A DNA stretch of 64,000 nucleotides from Mesorhizobium sp. AR10 (GTDB taxonomy: Bacteria; Pseudomonadota; Alphaproteobacteria; Rhizobiales; Rhizobiaceae): contig NZ_CP080524.1 in assembly GCF_024746795.1 (NCBI RefSeq), forward strand, positions 4,318,001-4,382,000. Direction: 5' to 3'. The position numbers were made by a program, and so were the translations under genes. This document shows, in pieces, positions 1-10,900 of this stretch (position 1 is the first letter of the stretch; every line of letters starts with the position of its first letter). The notes beneath the pieces are model-generated. The model was given only the letters and a program-made list of their open reading frames with translations, was not told the DNA's origin and made no database searches.

Positions 1-138
1 CAATGCCTGTTCAGGGCCAACGAACAGACCGCCGTCGGAAAAACTGTCCGGCGTGACATTGAGGATGCCGACGACGATCGCCTTGCCGCCAAGGTCGAGA
101 TGGCGTCCATGCGCCAGCTGCCATCGCCTTGTCGTCAT
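1..138 (-). CDS. folP: dihydropteroate synthase, N-terminal part (cut by window edge)
   Basis: The 46 visible codons read leftward from an ATG at 138 and run off the window. After about 20 residues they contain the family signature IVVGILNVTPDSFSDGG, the first strand and pterin/diphosphate-binding loop of dihydropteroate synthase. The enzyme joins p-aminobenzoate to 6-hydroxymethyl-dihydropterin diphosphate in cytoplasmic folate synthesis. The signature identifies the family, but only the N-terminus can be judged. The gene is divergent from the DUF922 gene, with 84 bp between the two starts. Confidence 0.9.
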   Translation of the reverse strand, partial: MTTRRWQLAHGRHLDLGGKAIVVGILNVTPDSFSDGGLFVGPEQAL

Positions 139-222
139 TGTCCATCAACCATGTGCGATCTGCCGCAGATCAATTCCGTTGCGCCGGGAACGGCCGTAAA
201 GCAAGGTGTCTGAAGAGGCAAC

Positions 223-840
223 ATGATGAACCGAGTCCTGCTTTGCGCACTGATGCTCGCTTTGACCGCCTTGCCGGCGGGTGCAGCCAGTCTGGTGAAG
301 ACGTACAGCTATTTCGCCATCGGTGGCAGGACGCTCGAGGATATCGAGAGCCAGCTGTCGAAACACGGACCCCAGGTGAAAAGCACCGGGACGAGGCATC
401 CGGGCGCCACCCAAATGGCGTTCACCACCCGTATCAGCTACGCGGAACAATCGGATACCTGCCGGATCGCCGACGCCATCGTCACCGTCAAGGTCAAGGT
501 GATCCTTCCCGAGTGGCGCCGTCCGCGCAAGGCCGATGCGGATGTGAAGCTGTTCTGGGAAACGTTGTCCGCCGACATCAAGCGCCACGAGGAGCGTCAT
601 GTCGAGATCGCCAAGAACCATGCCCGCGACCTCGAGGACGCCTTGAGGGCGACCTATCCCCAGAAGACCTGCCAGGCGGCCAAGGCGAAGGCCGCCGAGA
701 TCACCGCGGCAATCCTGGCCAGGCACGACCGGGCCCAAGTGCAATTCGATCGCGTCGAAAGCGTCAATTTCGAAAGCCGAATCCTGCGGTTGCTGCGCTA
801 CCGCATCGAGCGCATCGAGAATGGGCGGCTGCCGGGCTAA
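223..840 (+). CDS. DUF922 secreted zinc-protease-like protein
   Basis: 205 residues. Residues 1-21 form a signal peptide (MMNRVLLCALMLALTALPAGA), so export to the periplasm is expected. The mature part carries an HEERH motif within RHEERHVEIAK, an HExxH-type zinc site, followed by a charged helical region. This is the layout of the DUF922 family, described as predicted secreted Zn-dependent proteases; I know of no established substrate. The start ATG follows GAGG by four bases. The TAA stop directly abuts a hairpin repeat element beginning at 841. The family call is fairly sure; activity is inferred only from HExxH. Confidence 0.75.
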   Translation: MMNRVLLCALMLALTALPAGAASLVKTYSYFAIGGRTLEDIESQLSKHGPQVKSTGTRHPGATQMAFTTRISYAEQSDTCRIADAIVTVKVKVILPEWRRPRKADADVKLFWETLSADIKRHEERHVEIAKNHARDLEDALRATYPQKTCQAAKAKAAEITAAILARHDRAQVQFDRVESVNFESRILRLLRYRIERIENGRLPG

Positions 841-944
841 GCATGATCCCGAAAAGTGGGAACCGGTTTTCGGAAAAAGATCATGCTCGAAGAAGAAGAT
901 AGAGCCCCATCCCGATTCCATCGGGATGGAACAGGCTAGAGCGA
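841..944 (+). repeat. mosaic hairpin repeat, copy 1 (modules A and B)
   Basis: Module A (841-886) is closed by GCATGATC/GATCATGC, with an inner CCGAAAA/TTTTCGG stem. Module B (908-928) is a 9-bp hairpin, CATCCCGAT/ATCGGGATG. Similar copies lie at 4241-4343 and 21806-21903 (both modules) and at 52692-52743 (module A only). It starts right after the stop codon of the DUF922 gene. It resembles the mosaic intergenic repeats known in rhizobia. Confidence 0.85.
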
Positions 945-1212
945 TCCAGGCGGTAACGATTTAGGCACTGAGCGGCCCCTTGCCTCGACACGTCCCGGAT
1001 CGTCTGCTATTTCCGCGCCGCTGTTTCAGGAAACGCATGCCGGTCGGTAGTCCGGCGATCCCGCCAGGCGGGATTCGAAGCCCCGTCGCCCCAACGAGGT
1101 CCACAGCCGAATTCAGAGGCACCTGTCTCCGGCCTGCAGCCGCCAGTTGGCGTGTAGACGGCCGGCCCTGCCTCTCGAAATGATGTCGCCAGCGGGCGGA
1201 CGGAATGGATCG

Positions 1213-2697
1213 ATGGACAAGCCAGTCAGCGAAATAGCGATAGTGCCGATAGCGGCGCCTCCGCTAACGGAGAGCGAAAAGAACGCCATCATCGGCGGCG
1301 TGCTGTTGTCGATGCTGCTGGCGGCACTTGACCAGACCATCGTCGCGCCGGCCATGCCGACGATTGGGCGCTTGCTCGGCCACGCTGATTATCTTCCGTG
1401 GATTGTGACCGGCTATCTCCTGACCGCAACCGCGATGGCGCCGCTCTACGGCAAGATTTCCGACGTCTACGGCCGGCGGCCGACCGTCTATGCGGCGATC
1501 CTGATCTTTCTCCTGGGATCGCTGGTCAGCGCGATGGCGCCCAATATGCTGGTGCTGGTCATCGGCCGTGCCATCCAGGGCGCCGGTGGCGGCGGACTGT
1601 TTGCCCTGGCGCAGACCGTCATCGGCGACCTCGTTCCGCCCCGCGAGCGGGCGCGCTACGCCGCCTGGATCGCCGGCACATGGGCTGTCGCCAGCATCGC
1701 CGGGCCGCTGCTCGGCGGCACTTTTGCCGAGCACCTGCACTGGTCGCTGATTTTTTGGATCAACATTCCGCTCGGCCTTGCGGCCATGGCGATCATCAAC
1801 AAGCCGCTGAAGAAGCTGCCGATCGCGGCAAAGCATCATCGCATCGACGGTCTCGGCGCAGTGCTTCTGGTCGTGGCGACGGCGCTCTTGCTGCTGGCGC
1901 TTAACTGGGGTGGCAGCACCTATCCCTGGATGTCGCGCGAAATCCTTGGGCTGGTTGCCTGTTCGGCGGTCTTCTGGGCTGTATTTGCGCTGCGGTTGAT
2001 GCGTGCAGCCGAACCGCTCATCTCGCTCGAAGTGCTCGGCAATCCGATCGTTCTTGCCGGCACGCTTTCGATGTTCCTGCTGCAGGCCGCCAACATAGGT
2101 CTGGCGGTCTACCTGCCGGTCTACCTGCAAGCGATCGTCGGTCTCTCGGTCAGCGACTCGGGCATCGCCATGCTGGGGCTGCTGCTCGGCACAGTGGCCG
2201 GCGCGACATTCAGCGGACGCATGGTACCGCGCTTCACCCATTACAAGCGGATCGCGATGGTCGGCGTACTGTTCGCCATCGTAAGCCTCGGCCTGCTCGC
2301 TCTTGTCGCCGGGCACGCTTCGCTATTGCTGGTCGAAGTCCTGACCATCTGCATAGGCCTGGGCAGCGGAACGACCTTTCCGGTTGCCACCGTATCGGTG
2401 CAGAACGCCGTCGATCGCGTCCATCTTGGCGTCGCCACCGGGGTGCTGACGTTCCTGCGCTCGCTTGGCAGCGCGCTCGGCGTCGCCATGCTCGGCGCCA
2501 TCGCCCTCGGCTACGGGCTGCCGCTTGCCGGCGAAGGCACGCCGGCCGCCGGACAGATCATATCGGCAGTGCCATTCATGATGATCTTCCTGGTTGCCGC
2601 CGCGATATTGCTGCTCGCATTTGTCACGCTCGCTCTGATGCCGGAGAAACAACTTCGCGGCCACAGCGAGGATGCGGCGCCCGTCCTGGTTGAGTAA
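1213..2697 (+). CDS. DHA2-family MFS multidrug exporter
   Basis: 494 residues from the ATG at 1213; an in-frame ATG at 1147 would add 22 residues that do not look like family sequence. About 14 hydrophobic segments fit the 14-TM DHA2 (EmrB/QacA) group. Motif A appears as GKISDVYGRRPT between TM2 and TM3, LDQTIVAPAMPTI is the family's TM1 motif, and the glycine-rich AIQGAGGGG lies in TM4. Such proteins expel drugs or toxic compounds by proton antiport across the inner membrane; the substrate cannot be told. There is no adjacent EmrA-like adaptor or TetR regulator. It ends 9 bp before the convergent ferredoxin reductase gene. Confidence 0.85.
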   Translation: MDKPVSEIAIVPIAAPPLTESEKNAIIGGVLLSMLLAALDQTIVAPAMPTIGRLLGHADYLPWIVTGYLLTATAMAPLYGKISDVYGRRPTVYAAILIFLLGSLVSAMAPNMLVLVIGRAIQGAGGGGLFALAQTVIGDLVPPRERARYAAWIAGTWAVASIAGPLLGGTFAEHLHWSLIFWINIPLGLAAMAIINKPLKKLPIAAKHHRIDGLGAVLLVVATALLLLALNWGGSTYPWMSREILGLVACSAVFWAVFALRLMRAAEPLISLEVLGNPIVLAGTLSMFLLQAANIGLAVYLPVYLQAIVGLSVSDSGIAMLGLLLGTVAGATFSGRMVPRFTHYKRIAMVGVLFAIVSLGLLALVAGHASLLLVEVLTICIGLGSGTTFPVATVSVQNAVDRVHLGVATGVLTFLRSLGSALGVAMLGAIALGYGLPLAGEGTPAAGQIISAVPFMMIFLVAAAILLLAFVTLALMPEKQLRGHSEDAAPVLVE

Positions 2698-2706
2698 AGC
2701 CCGCCT

Positions 2707-3816
<1,110 letters not shown>

Positions 3817-4137
3817 TTAGCCCTGGCGGGCGGGGACGCGGACGACCAGCCCGTCAAGCGCGTCGCGTACCTTGATCTGGCAGGACAGCCGCGAATTCGG
3901 CTGGACCTCGTAGGCGAAGTCCAGCATGTCCTCTTCCATCGCTTCCGGCTCGCCGACCTCAGCCGTCCATGCCTCGTCGACATAGACATGGCAGGTCGCG
4001 CAGGCGCAGGCGCCGCCGCATTCAGCCTCAATCCCCGGCACCGCATGGCGGATTGCGTTTTCCATGACGGTCGAGCCGTTTTCGGCATCCACGTCGAAAT
4101 GAGTGCCGTCATGGGCAATGAAGGTCAGCTTGGTCAT
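3817..4137 (-). CDS. [2Fe-2S] ferredoxin
   Basis: 106 residues with the cluster ligands of adrenodoxin/ISC-type ferredoxins: C40, C46, C49 (C-x5-C-x2-C within [12 protein letters not shown]) and C86 in RLSCQIKV. An additional cysteine, C44, lies inside the first loop. Acidic residues between the third and fourth ligands (EPEAMEEDM) are typical of the partner-binding helix. The neighbouring gene encodes a ferredoxin-NADP+ reductase, so the two probably form a small electron-transfer chain. No P450 or Isc gene is nearby, so its acceptor is unknown and I do not separate FdxB-type from P450-type ferredoxin. Confidence 0.88.
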   Translation of the reverse strand: MTKLTFIAHDGTHFDVDAENGSTVMENAIRHAVPGIEAECGGACACATCHVYVDEAWTAEVGEPEAMEEDMLDFAYEVQPNSRLSCQIKVRDALDGLVVRVPARQG

Positions 4138-4240
4138 TTGTCACCTGAAGGGAGTCCCAGCCGAGATAATCACTCCGGCAGACAAGTCAACTGCGGCGCG
4201 AAAGCGCCTCTCGGTGACGTTTTTTCGGAAAAGCAGCGCT

Positions 4241-4343
4241 TGAGCTGTTCCATCCCGATGGAATCGGGATGGGGCTCTATCTTTTTGTATGGGCGTGATC
4301 TTCTCCGAAAACCGGTTCCCACTTTTCGGGACCATGCTCTAGC
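4241..4343 (-). repeat. mosaic hairpin repeat, copy 2 (modules A and B)
   Basis: Reverse orientation relative to copy 1. Module B is the CATCCCGAT/ATCGGGATG hairpin near 4250-4272; module A follows, with CCGAAAA and TTTTCGG arms up to about 4338. The end nearest the Hpt gene reads GCTCTAG on the plus strand and supplies that gene's TAG stop (4339-4341). Confidence 0.85.
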
Positions 4344-4707
4344 GATGGATGGCGGCGATGAATTCGCGCACTTCTTCGATCAGGACACCAAGACGCTTGA
4401 GGGCGCGGGCGTCTTCGGGCTGATGCTCGATCGCGGTGGCGCAGTCGGCTATGGCGAAGGCGCCAACCCCGCGCGCCGAGCCCTTGAGCCCATGCGCCAG
4501 AAGCAACCGTTCCCTCACATCGGCATCGACTATCTTGTCGCGGACGGAAAGCGCATGCTGCACGAACAGCGCCAGCACCTCCTGCTCGAGGCCCCGGTCA
4601 CCCAACGTCTGACGTGCAAGATGGGCCAGATCCACCGGCCGCGATCGGCCCGTTCCCGACACATCGCCGCCGGGCATTGAAAAGGCAATGCCACTTTCGC
4701 CGCGCAT
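4339..4707 (-). CDS. Hpt-domain phosphotransfer protein
   Basis: A single Hpt domain of 122 residues. The phosphorylatable histidine is in AHGLKGSARGVGA (about residue 72), matching the HxLKGSA signature. Such proteins relay phosphate between a hybrid kinase and a response regulator in the cytoplasm. GGAG lies 7 bases before a TTG at 4710 and 10 bases before the next codon, ATG at 4707; I use ATG, but TTG is possible. No kinase or regulator is adjacent. It is divergent from the GPR-like gene. Its stop codon lies inside the repeat element. Confidence 0.8.
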   Translation of the reverse strand: MRGESGIAFSMPGGDVSGTGRSRPVDLAHLARQTLGDRGLEQEVLALFVQHALSVRDKIVDADVRERLLLAHGLKGSARGVGAFAIADCATAIEHQPEDARALKRLGVLIEEVREFIAAIHR

Positions 4708-4710
4708 CAA

Positions 4711-4996
4711 TTTACAACTCCTTTTCTCGATCGCCCAAACCTTCGATCGCTCGAAAAACCTAGGCGATTCCCGTAGCCAACCGGTTAATGACTGGCTTGG
4801 AAAAATGTTGCCGCAGCGGCAGCGGAATCACGTTTTTGTTAACCTTATATTTAAAGTTTTACGTATCTCGCGGAATGCAGGTTTTCTTTACCCCAGTGTG
4901 TCATTACGATACGAGGGGTCCATTTTCAGCCTCCTGCGTGGGATAAGACAACCAAAATCATAAGTCCCACGGCAGCTAGTACAGGGTAGCGAAGGC
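4711..4996. promoter_or_regulatory. intergenic region between divergent hpt and GPR-like gene
   Basis: 286 bp, AT-rich near 4830-4860, with a gap of 289 bp between the two starts. It must hold both promoters. TTAA tetramers occur at 4785, 4839 and 4851, and an inverted pair around CCGGTTAATGACTGG at 4781-4795. None is close enough to a known operator for me to name one. Confidence 0.4.
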
Positions 4997-7900
4997 ATGG
5001 CGAAGAAACCAACGACGACAAGAAATCTCGACAGCGACGTAGCCAGGGAACTCGAAAAGGCACTTGATCTGGATCTGAGTGGAGATGGCACCGGCGACCT
5101 CGATATCGCGGCGTCGATGGAAGATCTGGAAGCGCAGATATCCCAAGCCGCGGACGAACTGGCGCGCGAAGGCCGCAGCCAGGGACCAGCCCCAGCAGCC
5201 AACCAGAGCCAGAGCGCAGAACCCGCAGCCAAGGCCAAGCCTGCCGAGCTGCGTCCTGTGGAAACACGCAACAGCTCGCAGCCGGCTGGTTTCGCGCCAG
5301 CCAACGACGATCGTCAAAAAGACTACAAGACTCTCCTGCACAGCCTCAATCGGCGCGCCTCCAACACGATCTACTGGGTCGTGGCGTTCGTTTCGCTGGC
5401 CTGGATTGCGGGCGCAGGCGGTCTGGCCAATCTGCTGTTCGGGCCGAGCATCTGGAAAATCCGTACGTTTGACCAGTTCCTGGCTCGCCCCGAATTGATC
5501 GGGCTGGCGGTCGCCGCGATCGTACCGGTCATCCTGTTCTGGGCCTTCGCGGCGATGATCCGGCGCGCGCAGGAAATGCGCATCGCCGCCCAATCGATGA
5601 CGGAAGTGGCCTTCCGCCTGGCCGAGCCGGAAAGCCTTGCTCAGGATCGCGTCATGATGGTCGGACAGGCTGTTCGCCGCGAGGTGGCAGCCATGGGTGA
5701 AGGCATCGAACGTACGCTTGCGCGTGCCGTCGAGCTCGAAACGCTGGTCCACAGCGAGGTCAACCAGATCGAACGCTCCTATTCGGAGAACGAATCCCGT
5801 ATCCGTTCGCTGGTCGACGGTCTCGGCAGCGAGCGCGAAGCGGTCGTCACCCATGCCGAGCGGGTGCGCGCGTCGATCACCGGCGCTCACGAGACGCTGA
5901 AGGACGAAATCGGTGCTGCCAGCGACATCATTCGCGACAGCATCCTCAACGCCTCGACCAAATTGTCGATGACGATCACCAATTCCGGCGACACGCTGAT
6001 CGACCGGATCAACGAAAGCTCGATGTCGATCTTCGATTCGGTGGAGGGCCGGCTCGATTCGATCACCGACCGGCTGTCGACCTCAGGCGAAGCCTTCGCC
6101 AGCCTTCTCGATACGCGCATCGCCAAGCTGACGGACACCACCGACGGTCTGACCCGGTCGCTGACCGACCTGCTCGACGACCGCACCACCGGCATGGTGT
6201 CGCTGCTCGGCGGCGCCGCGCGCACGCTCAATTCAGAATTCGAAGCCAGCCTCAACGGCATCGAACGGACGCTGGCCGAGCGCGGCCAGGCGCTGATCAG
6301 CGAATTCCAGACCCGCGCCGAAGCGCTTGACACCGGCACGCAGAAACTCAATGCGGCTCTCGAAGCCCGTGCACGCCAGATCAACGAGACGCTGGTCGAG
6401 CGCGCGCGGGAGATCGCGCACACCTTTGCAGAGAGCAAGGACACGCTGTCGGCGATGATCGATCAGGGCAAGACCCAGATCGGCGCCGACATGGCCGACA
6501 TCGTTTCGTCGACATCGTCCATGCTCGAAGCGCGCGCCGGCGATTTCGCCGGGCGCATGGAAGCTGCACGTCATGTCGTATCCCGTTCCTTCGACAGCGA
6601 CATCCAGCGTCTTGCCGACGCCCGCGCCGGCATCGAGGACGCCGTCGAAAACCATAGCCGCAAGCTTTCCGAAAGCCGTGAGCGCATGACGGCGGCAATG
6701 CAGGCCGACCTGGAGAAATTCGAGGAAGGTCGCGCAGGCATCGATGCCGCCGTGACCAACCAGGTTCAGAAACTTGCCGAAGGCCGCAGTCTGATCTCGC
6801 GCGCGCTCGAAGAGGATCTGCGCAAGGTCAATGAGTCGCGCGCCGCGATCGACGCTTCTCTCGGCAGCCATCTCGAGCGGCTTGAAGACGGCCGCAACAG
6901 GCTTGCCTATGCCCTGAATGAAGACTCCGGAAAACTTGTCCAAACCCGTACGATTATTGATGAAATGGTTGCTGGGCATGTCGGCAAACTCGCCGAAGGC
7001 CGCAACATTCTTTCACGCGCCCTGGAGGCCGATCTCGGCAAGCTCGCCGAGACCCGTGCCAGTGTCGACGGACTGGTCGCCGGCCAGGTCGAAAAGATCG
7101 CCGAAGGCCGCAACATTCTGGCCAAGGCTCTGGAAACCGACATTGTCGGTATCAAGAGCCTGATCGAGAACCATTCGGCGAAACTGGCCGAAGACAGGAG
7201 CGAGCTCAGCCGTTCGCTCGAAGGAGATCTATCTGGCATAAGGAACCTGATCGAAGGTCATTCGACCAGGCTCGCCGACGATCGCAACCTGCTGGCGCAG
7301 ACGCTCGAGGCCGACCTCGCCAAGCTGGCCGAAGGCCGGTCGAGCATCGACGGGCTGGTTGCCGGCCAGGTAGAGAAGCTGGCTGAAGGCCGTGACATCC
7401 TCAAGCGCGCGCTAGAAGCCGATCTCAACACGATCAAGGGCGTAATCGCCGGCCAGTCCGAAAAACTGGCTGAGGATCGCAATCAGCTCTCACGGGCGCT
7501 GGAAGCTGACCTGCAGAATGTGAATGGTGTCGTTTCCGATCACATGAACAGGCTCGTTCAGGACCGCTCGACGCTGTCGAAGGCGCTCGAGGACGATCTC
7601 GCCAAATTGGCGGAAAGCCGCTCAAGCATTGATGGACTGGTCGCAGGCCAGGTCGAGAAGCTGGCCGAAGGCCGGGATATTCTCCGGCGGGCGCTGGAAG
7701 CCGACCTGGGCATGATCCAGGGCACCATCGCTGACCAGTCGCAGAAGCTGACCGAAAATCGCACAGAGTTCGCGCGTGCGCTGGAAGCCGATCTCGTCAG
7801 CGTCAACGGCCTCGTCCAGGGCCACACCGAACGGCTCGCGCAGGACCGCTCGACACTGTCCAGGGCACTCGAAGACGACCTTGCCAAGCTGGCGGAAGGC

Positions 7901-10900
7901 CGGTCGAGCATCGACGGACTGGTTGCCGGCCAGGTCGAGAAGCTGGCCGAAGGCCGCGACATCCTCAGGCGGGCGCTGGAAGCAGACCTGCAGAAGCTTG
8001 CGGCAAGCCGCAGCGAGGTCGACGACATCATCGCCGGGCATGTCGGCAAGCTGGCCGAAGGCCGCGACATGCTGACCCGGGCGCTGGAAGACGATCTCGT
8101 CAAGCTGGCCGATACGCGCCAGGACGTCGACCGGTCCCTCTCCGGCCATATCGACCAGATCGCCGCCAGAAGCACCGACATCTCGGCGGCAATCGCTGCC
8201 GATGTCGAGAAGATCGAGCAGGCATTCAGCAGGCAGACCGGCATCATCGAGGAGCGTGCCGGAACCATGGAGCGCGCGCTGTCGGTGGGTGTCGACAACG
8301 TCCGCAGCGTGCTCGAGAAAAGTGCCGTCTTCGTCGCCGGCGCGCTGCGCGAGAAGGTCATGGAAGTCAGCAGCGCACTACATGAGCAGGCGGGTCTGGC
8401 GTTCAGCGATGCCGACCGCAAGATCGCCGAACGCGCAGAACAGACCTCGTCCGCCCTGCTCGCCAGGGCCGAGGACATTGCCCGTACCTTCGAGGAGGCC
8501 GATCGCCGCCTCGCGGCGCGCGCCGAAGACACGTCGAGCGCGCTCATCGCCCGCGCCGACGACGCGTCCAACTCGTTGCTCGCCCGCGCCGAGGCGACGG
8601 CCGATCAACTGGCCGCTCGTGCCAGCGAGATTGCCGGCACATTCGATGTGGCGGACCAGAAGCTGGTTGCCCGTGCGGTCGAGACAGCCCAGTCGCTGGC
8701 CGCACGCGCCGGCGACATCCTGCGCAACTTCGAAGGTGCGGACGAACGGCTGAGCATGCGTATCGGCGAGTCCGCCGAAGCGCTGGCGGCCCGAGCCTCG
8801 GACCTCGGCCGCATCTTCGATGCCGCCGACCAGCATCTGATCTCGCGTATCGCCGAAGGTTCGGAAGCGCTTTCGTCGCGTGCATCCGAGATCACCCGCA
8901 TCTTCGACGATGCCGACCAGCGCCTGGTGTCGCGCATCGCCGACAGCAGCACCACGATCGGAGAGCATACCGACAATATCATCGGGGCCTTCGCAAGCAC
9001 CGAGCAAAGGGTTGCCGAACGCGCCCGCCAGACCGGTCAGGAGCTTGCAGTCCACGCCCGTGAGATGGAGCAGGCGCTTGCCATCGCCGACGAACGCCTT
9101 GTCACGAGCGCTGCAGCGGCGGCTGCCCGTGTCGAGGAACAGATCGCCGGCGTCGAAAACCGCCTCGCCTACACCACCGAGACATTGGGTCAGAGGCTCA
9201 ACGAGCAAGTATCGAGTGCCGAGGCTCAGCTCGTTTCGCGCGCCAATGTGATTGCGGAAACCTTCACCGCGGTCGGCCAGCATATCGGCCAGAGTACCAA
9301 CGACGCAGCCAAGACCATCGGCACCAACACCCGCGAACTCAACACCATGCTCGCGTCACGCTCGGCCGAATTGGCGAAACTCCTCGACGAAACGGCGCGG
9401 CCGCTGGTCGAACGTTTTGCCCAGGGTGGCTCGGAACTGCAAAAGAGCATGGAAGAAGTCACCGAGCGCGCGACCGAGAAGCTGCGCAGCGAAAACGCCG
9501 CCCTCGTCAACGCGCTCGCCAGTCGAACAGCCGAAACGCTGTCGGCCGTCGAAGGCGCGCGCTCGTCGCTCGCCGACAGTGTCGCCGATCTCATCGGCCG
9601 CATGTCCACGTCCAGTTCGCAGCTCGGTGAGCTCATCGAGCAGGCGGCAGTCAATCTGAGCCATGTCGACGAACGTCTGAGCGGCAGCACGCAAAGCTTT
9701 GCGGCAACGACGGAAAAAGCCGCGCAGACCTTCGCCAGTTCGGCGCGCCTGGTCGATTCGAACACGACACGGCTTACCGAATTGTCGTCTTCGACGTTGC
9801 GCGAGGTCGCCTCGATCGCCACCAAGTTCGATGAGCACAGCCGGTTGCTGTCGAGCGCTTCGGACCTGTTGAGCTCGGCCCAGGCCAACCTCGAACATAC
9901 GCTTGAGCGGCAGTCGTCGCTGGAGGACCTCGCCGTCGGCCTGGTCAAGAAGTCGGAGGACCTCGAAAAGGTCATGCGTTCCTTCGAGAGCCTGGTCGGC
10001 CAGACGATGCAGAACGCCGAAGGCAGAACAATGGAATCGGCGGAAAAGATTCGTACCGCCATTTCCGAGGTCGTCGATTCGGCTACCAAGCGCTTCGCCG
10101 ACGCCACCGAGGAGATTCGGCGCACGGCCGGCTCGATCAAGAGCGAGCTCGACCTCACCCGCGCCGAACTCAAGAAGGGCGTCATCGAGATGCCGGAAGA
10201 GGCCAAGGAATCGACCTCCGCCATCCGCCGTGCCGTTTCCGAGCAGATCAACGCGCTCAAGGAACTGTCGGATATCGTTGCGAAATCGGGCCGGAACGGA
10301 GACGTTTCGGAGCAACGCAACCTGCGGCCTGCGCCGCAAGCGCCTGTTCAGCGCCCCGCCGAGCCGCAGCGCCGTCCCCCGGCGCCGCAGCAGCCGGAGC
10401 GTCGTGCGCCCCAGGCACCGTTGGGCGAGACCGCATTGCGCGGCACGCTCGACCTCGAACGCCCGGTTGACGCGGCCTCCCGCCAGCGCGATCCAAACGC
10501 CCGCACGCCGCAGGGCGGCTGGGTGCGCGATCTCCTGACCGGAGCATCGCGCGAGGATGACGCCATGCCGGCAACGCCTGCGGAAGCATCGCGCTCGACT
10601 CCCGCCCAGCGCTCGCCGCTTCACGTCGTGGAGTCGCTCAACTCGCTCTCCGTCGATATTGCGCGGGCCATCGATCACGATGCCTCGATCGAGCTGTGGA
10701 ACCGCTACCGGCGCGGCGAGCGCGACGTGTTCACGCGGCGCCTCTACACGTTGAAGGGCCAGCAGACATTTGACGAAATCCGCCGCAAGTACCAGTCCGA
10801 GGCGGAGTTCCGCGCCGCCGTCGATCGCTACTGCGATGATTTCGAGAAGCTGCTCAAGGACGTGTCGCGCAACGACCGCGACAACATCATGGCGCAGACC

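Noticed and set aside
1066..1110. tRNA-like stretch with GGGATTCGAAGCCC resembling a T-arm
   Set aside because: No matching acceptor, D- or anticodon arm around it and no CCA end in place; the similarity is limited to the TTCGAA core.
4785..4854. TTAA pairs resembling a CtrA binding site before the GPR-like gene
   Set aside because: The closest pair (TTAACC at 4839 and TTAA at 4851) has an 8-base spacer instead of the 7 of the CtrA consensus.
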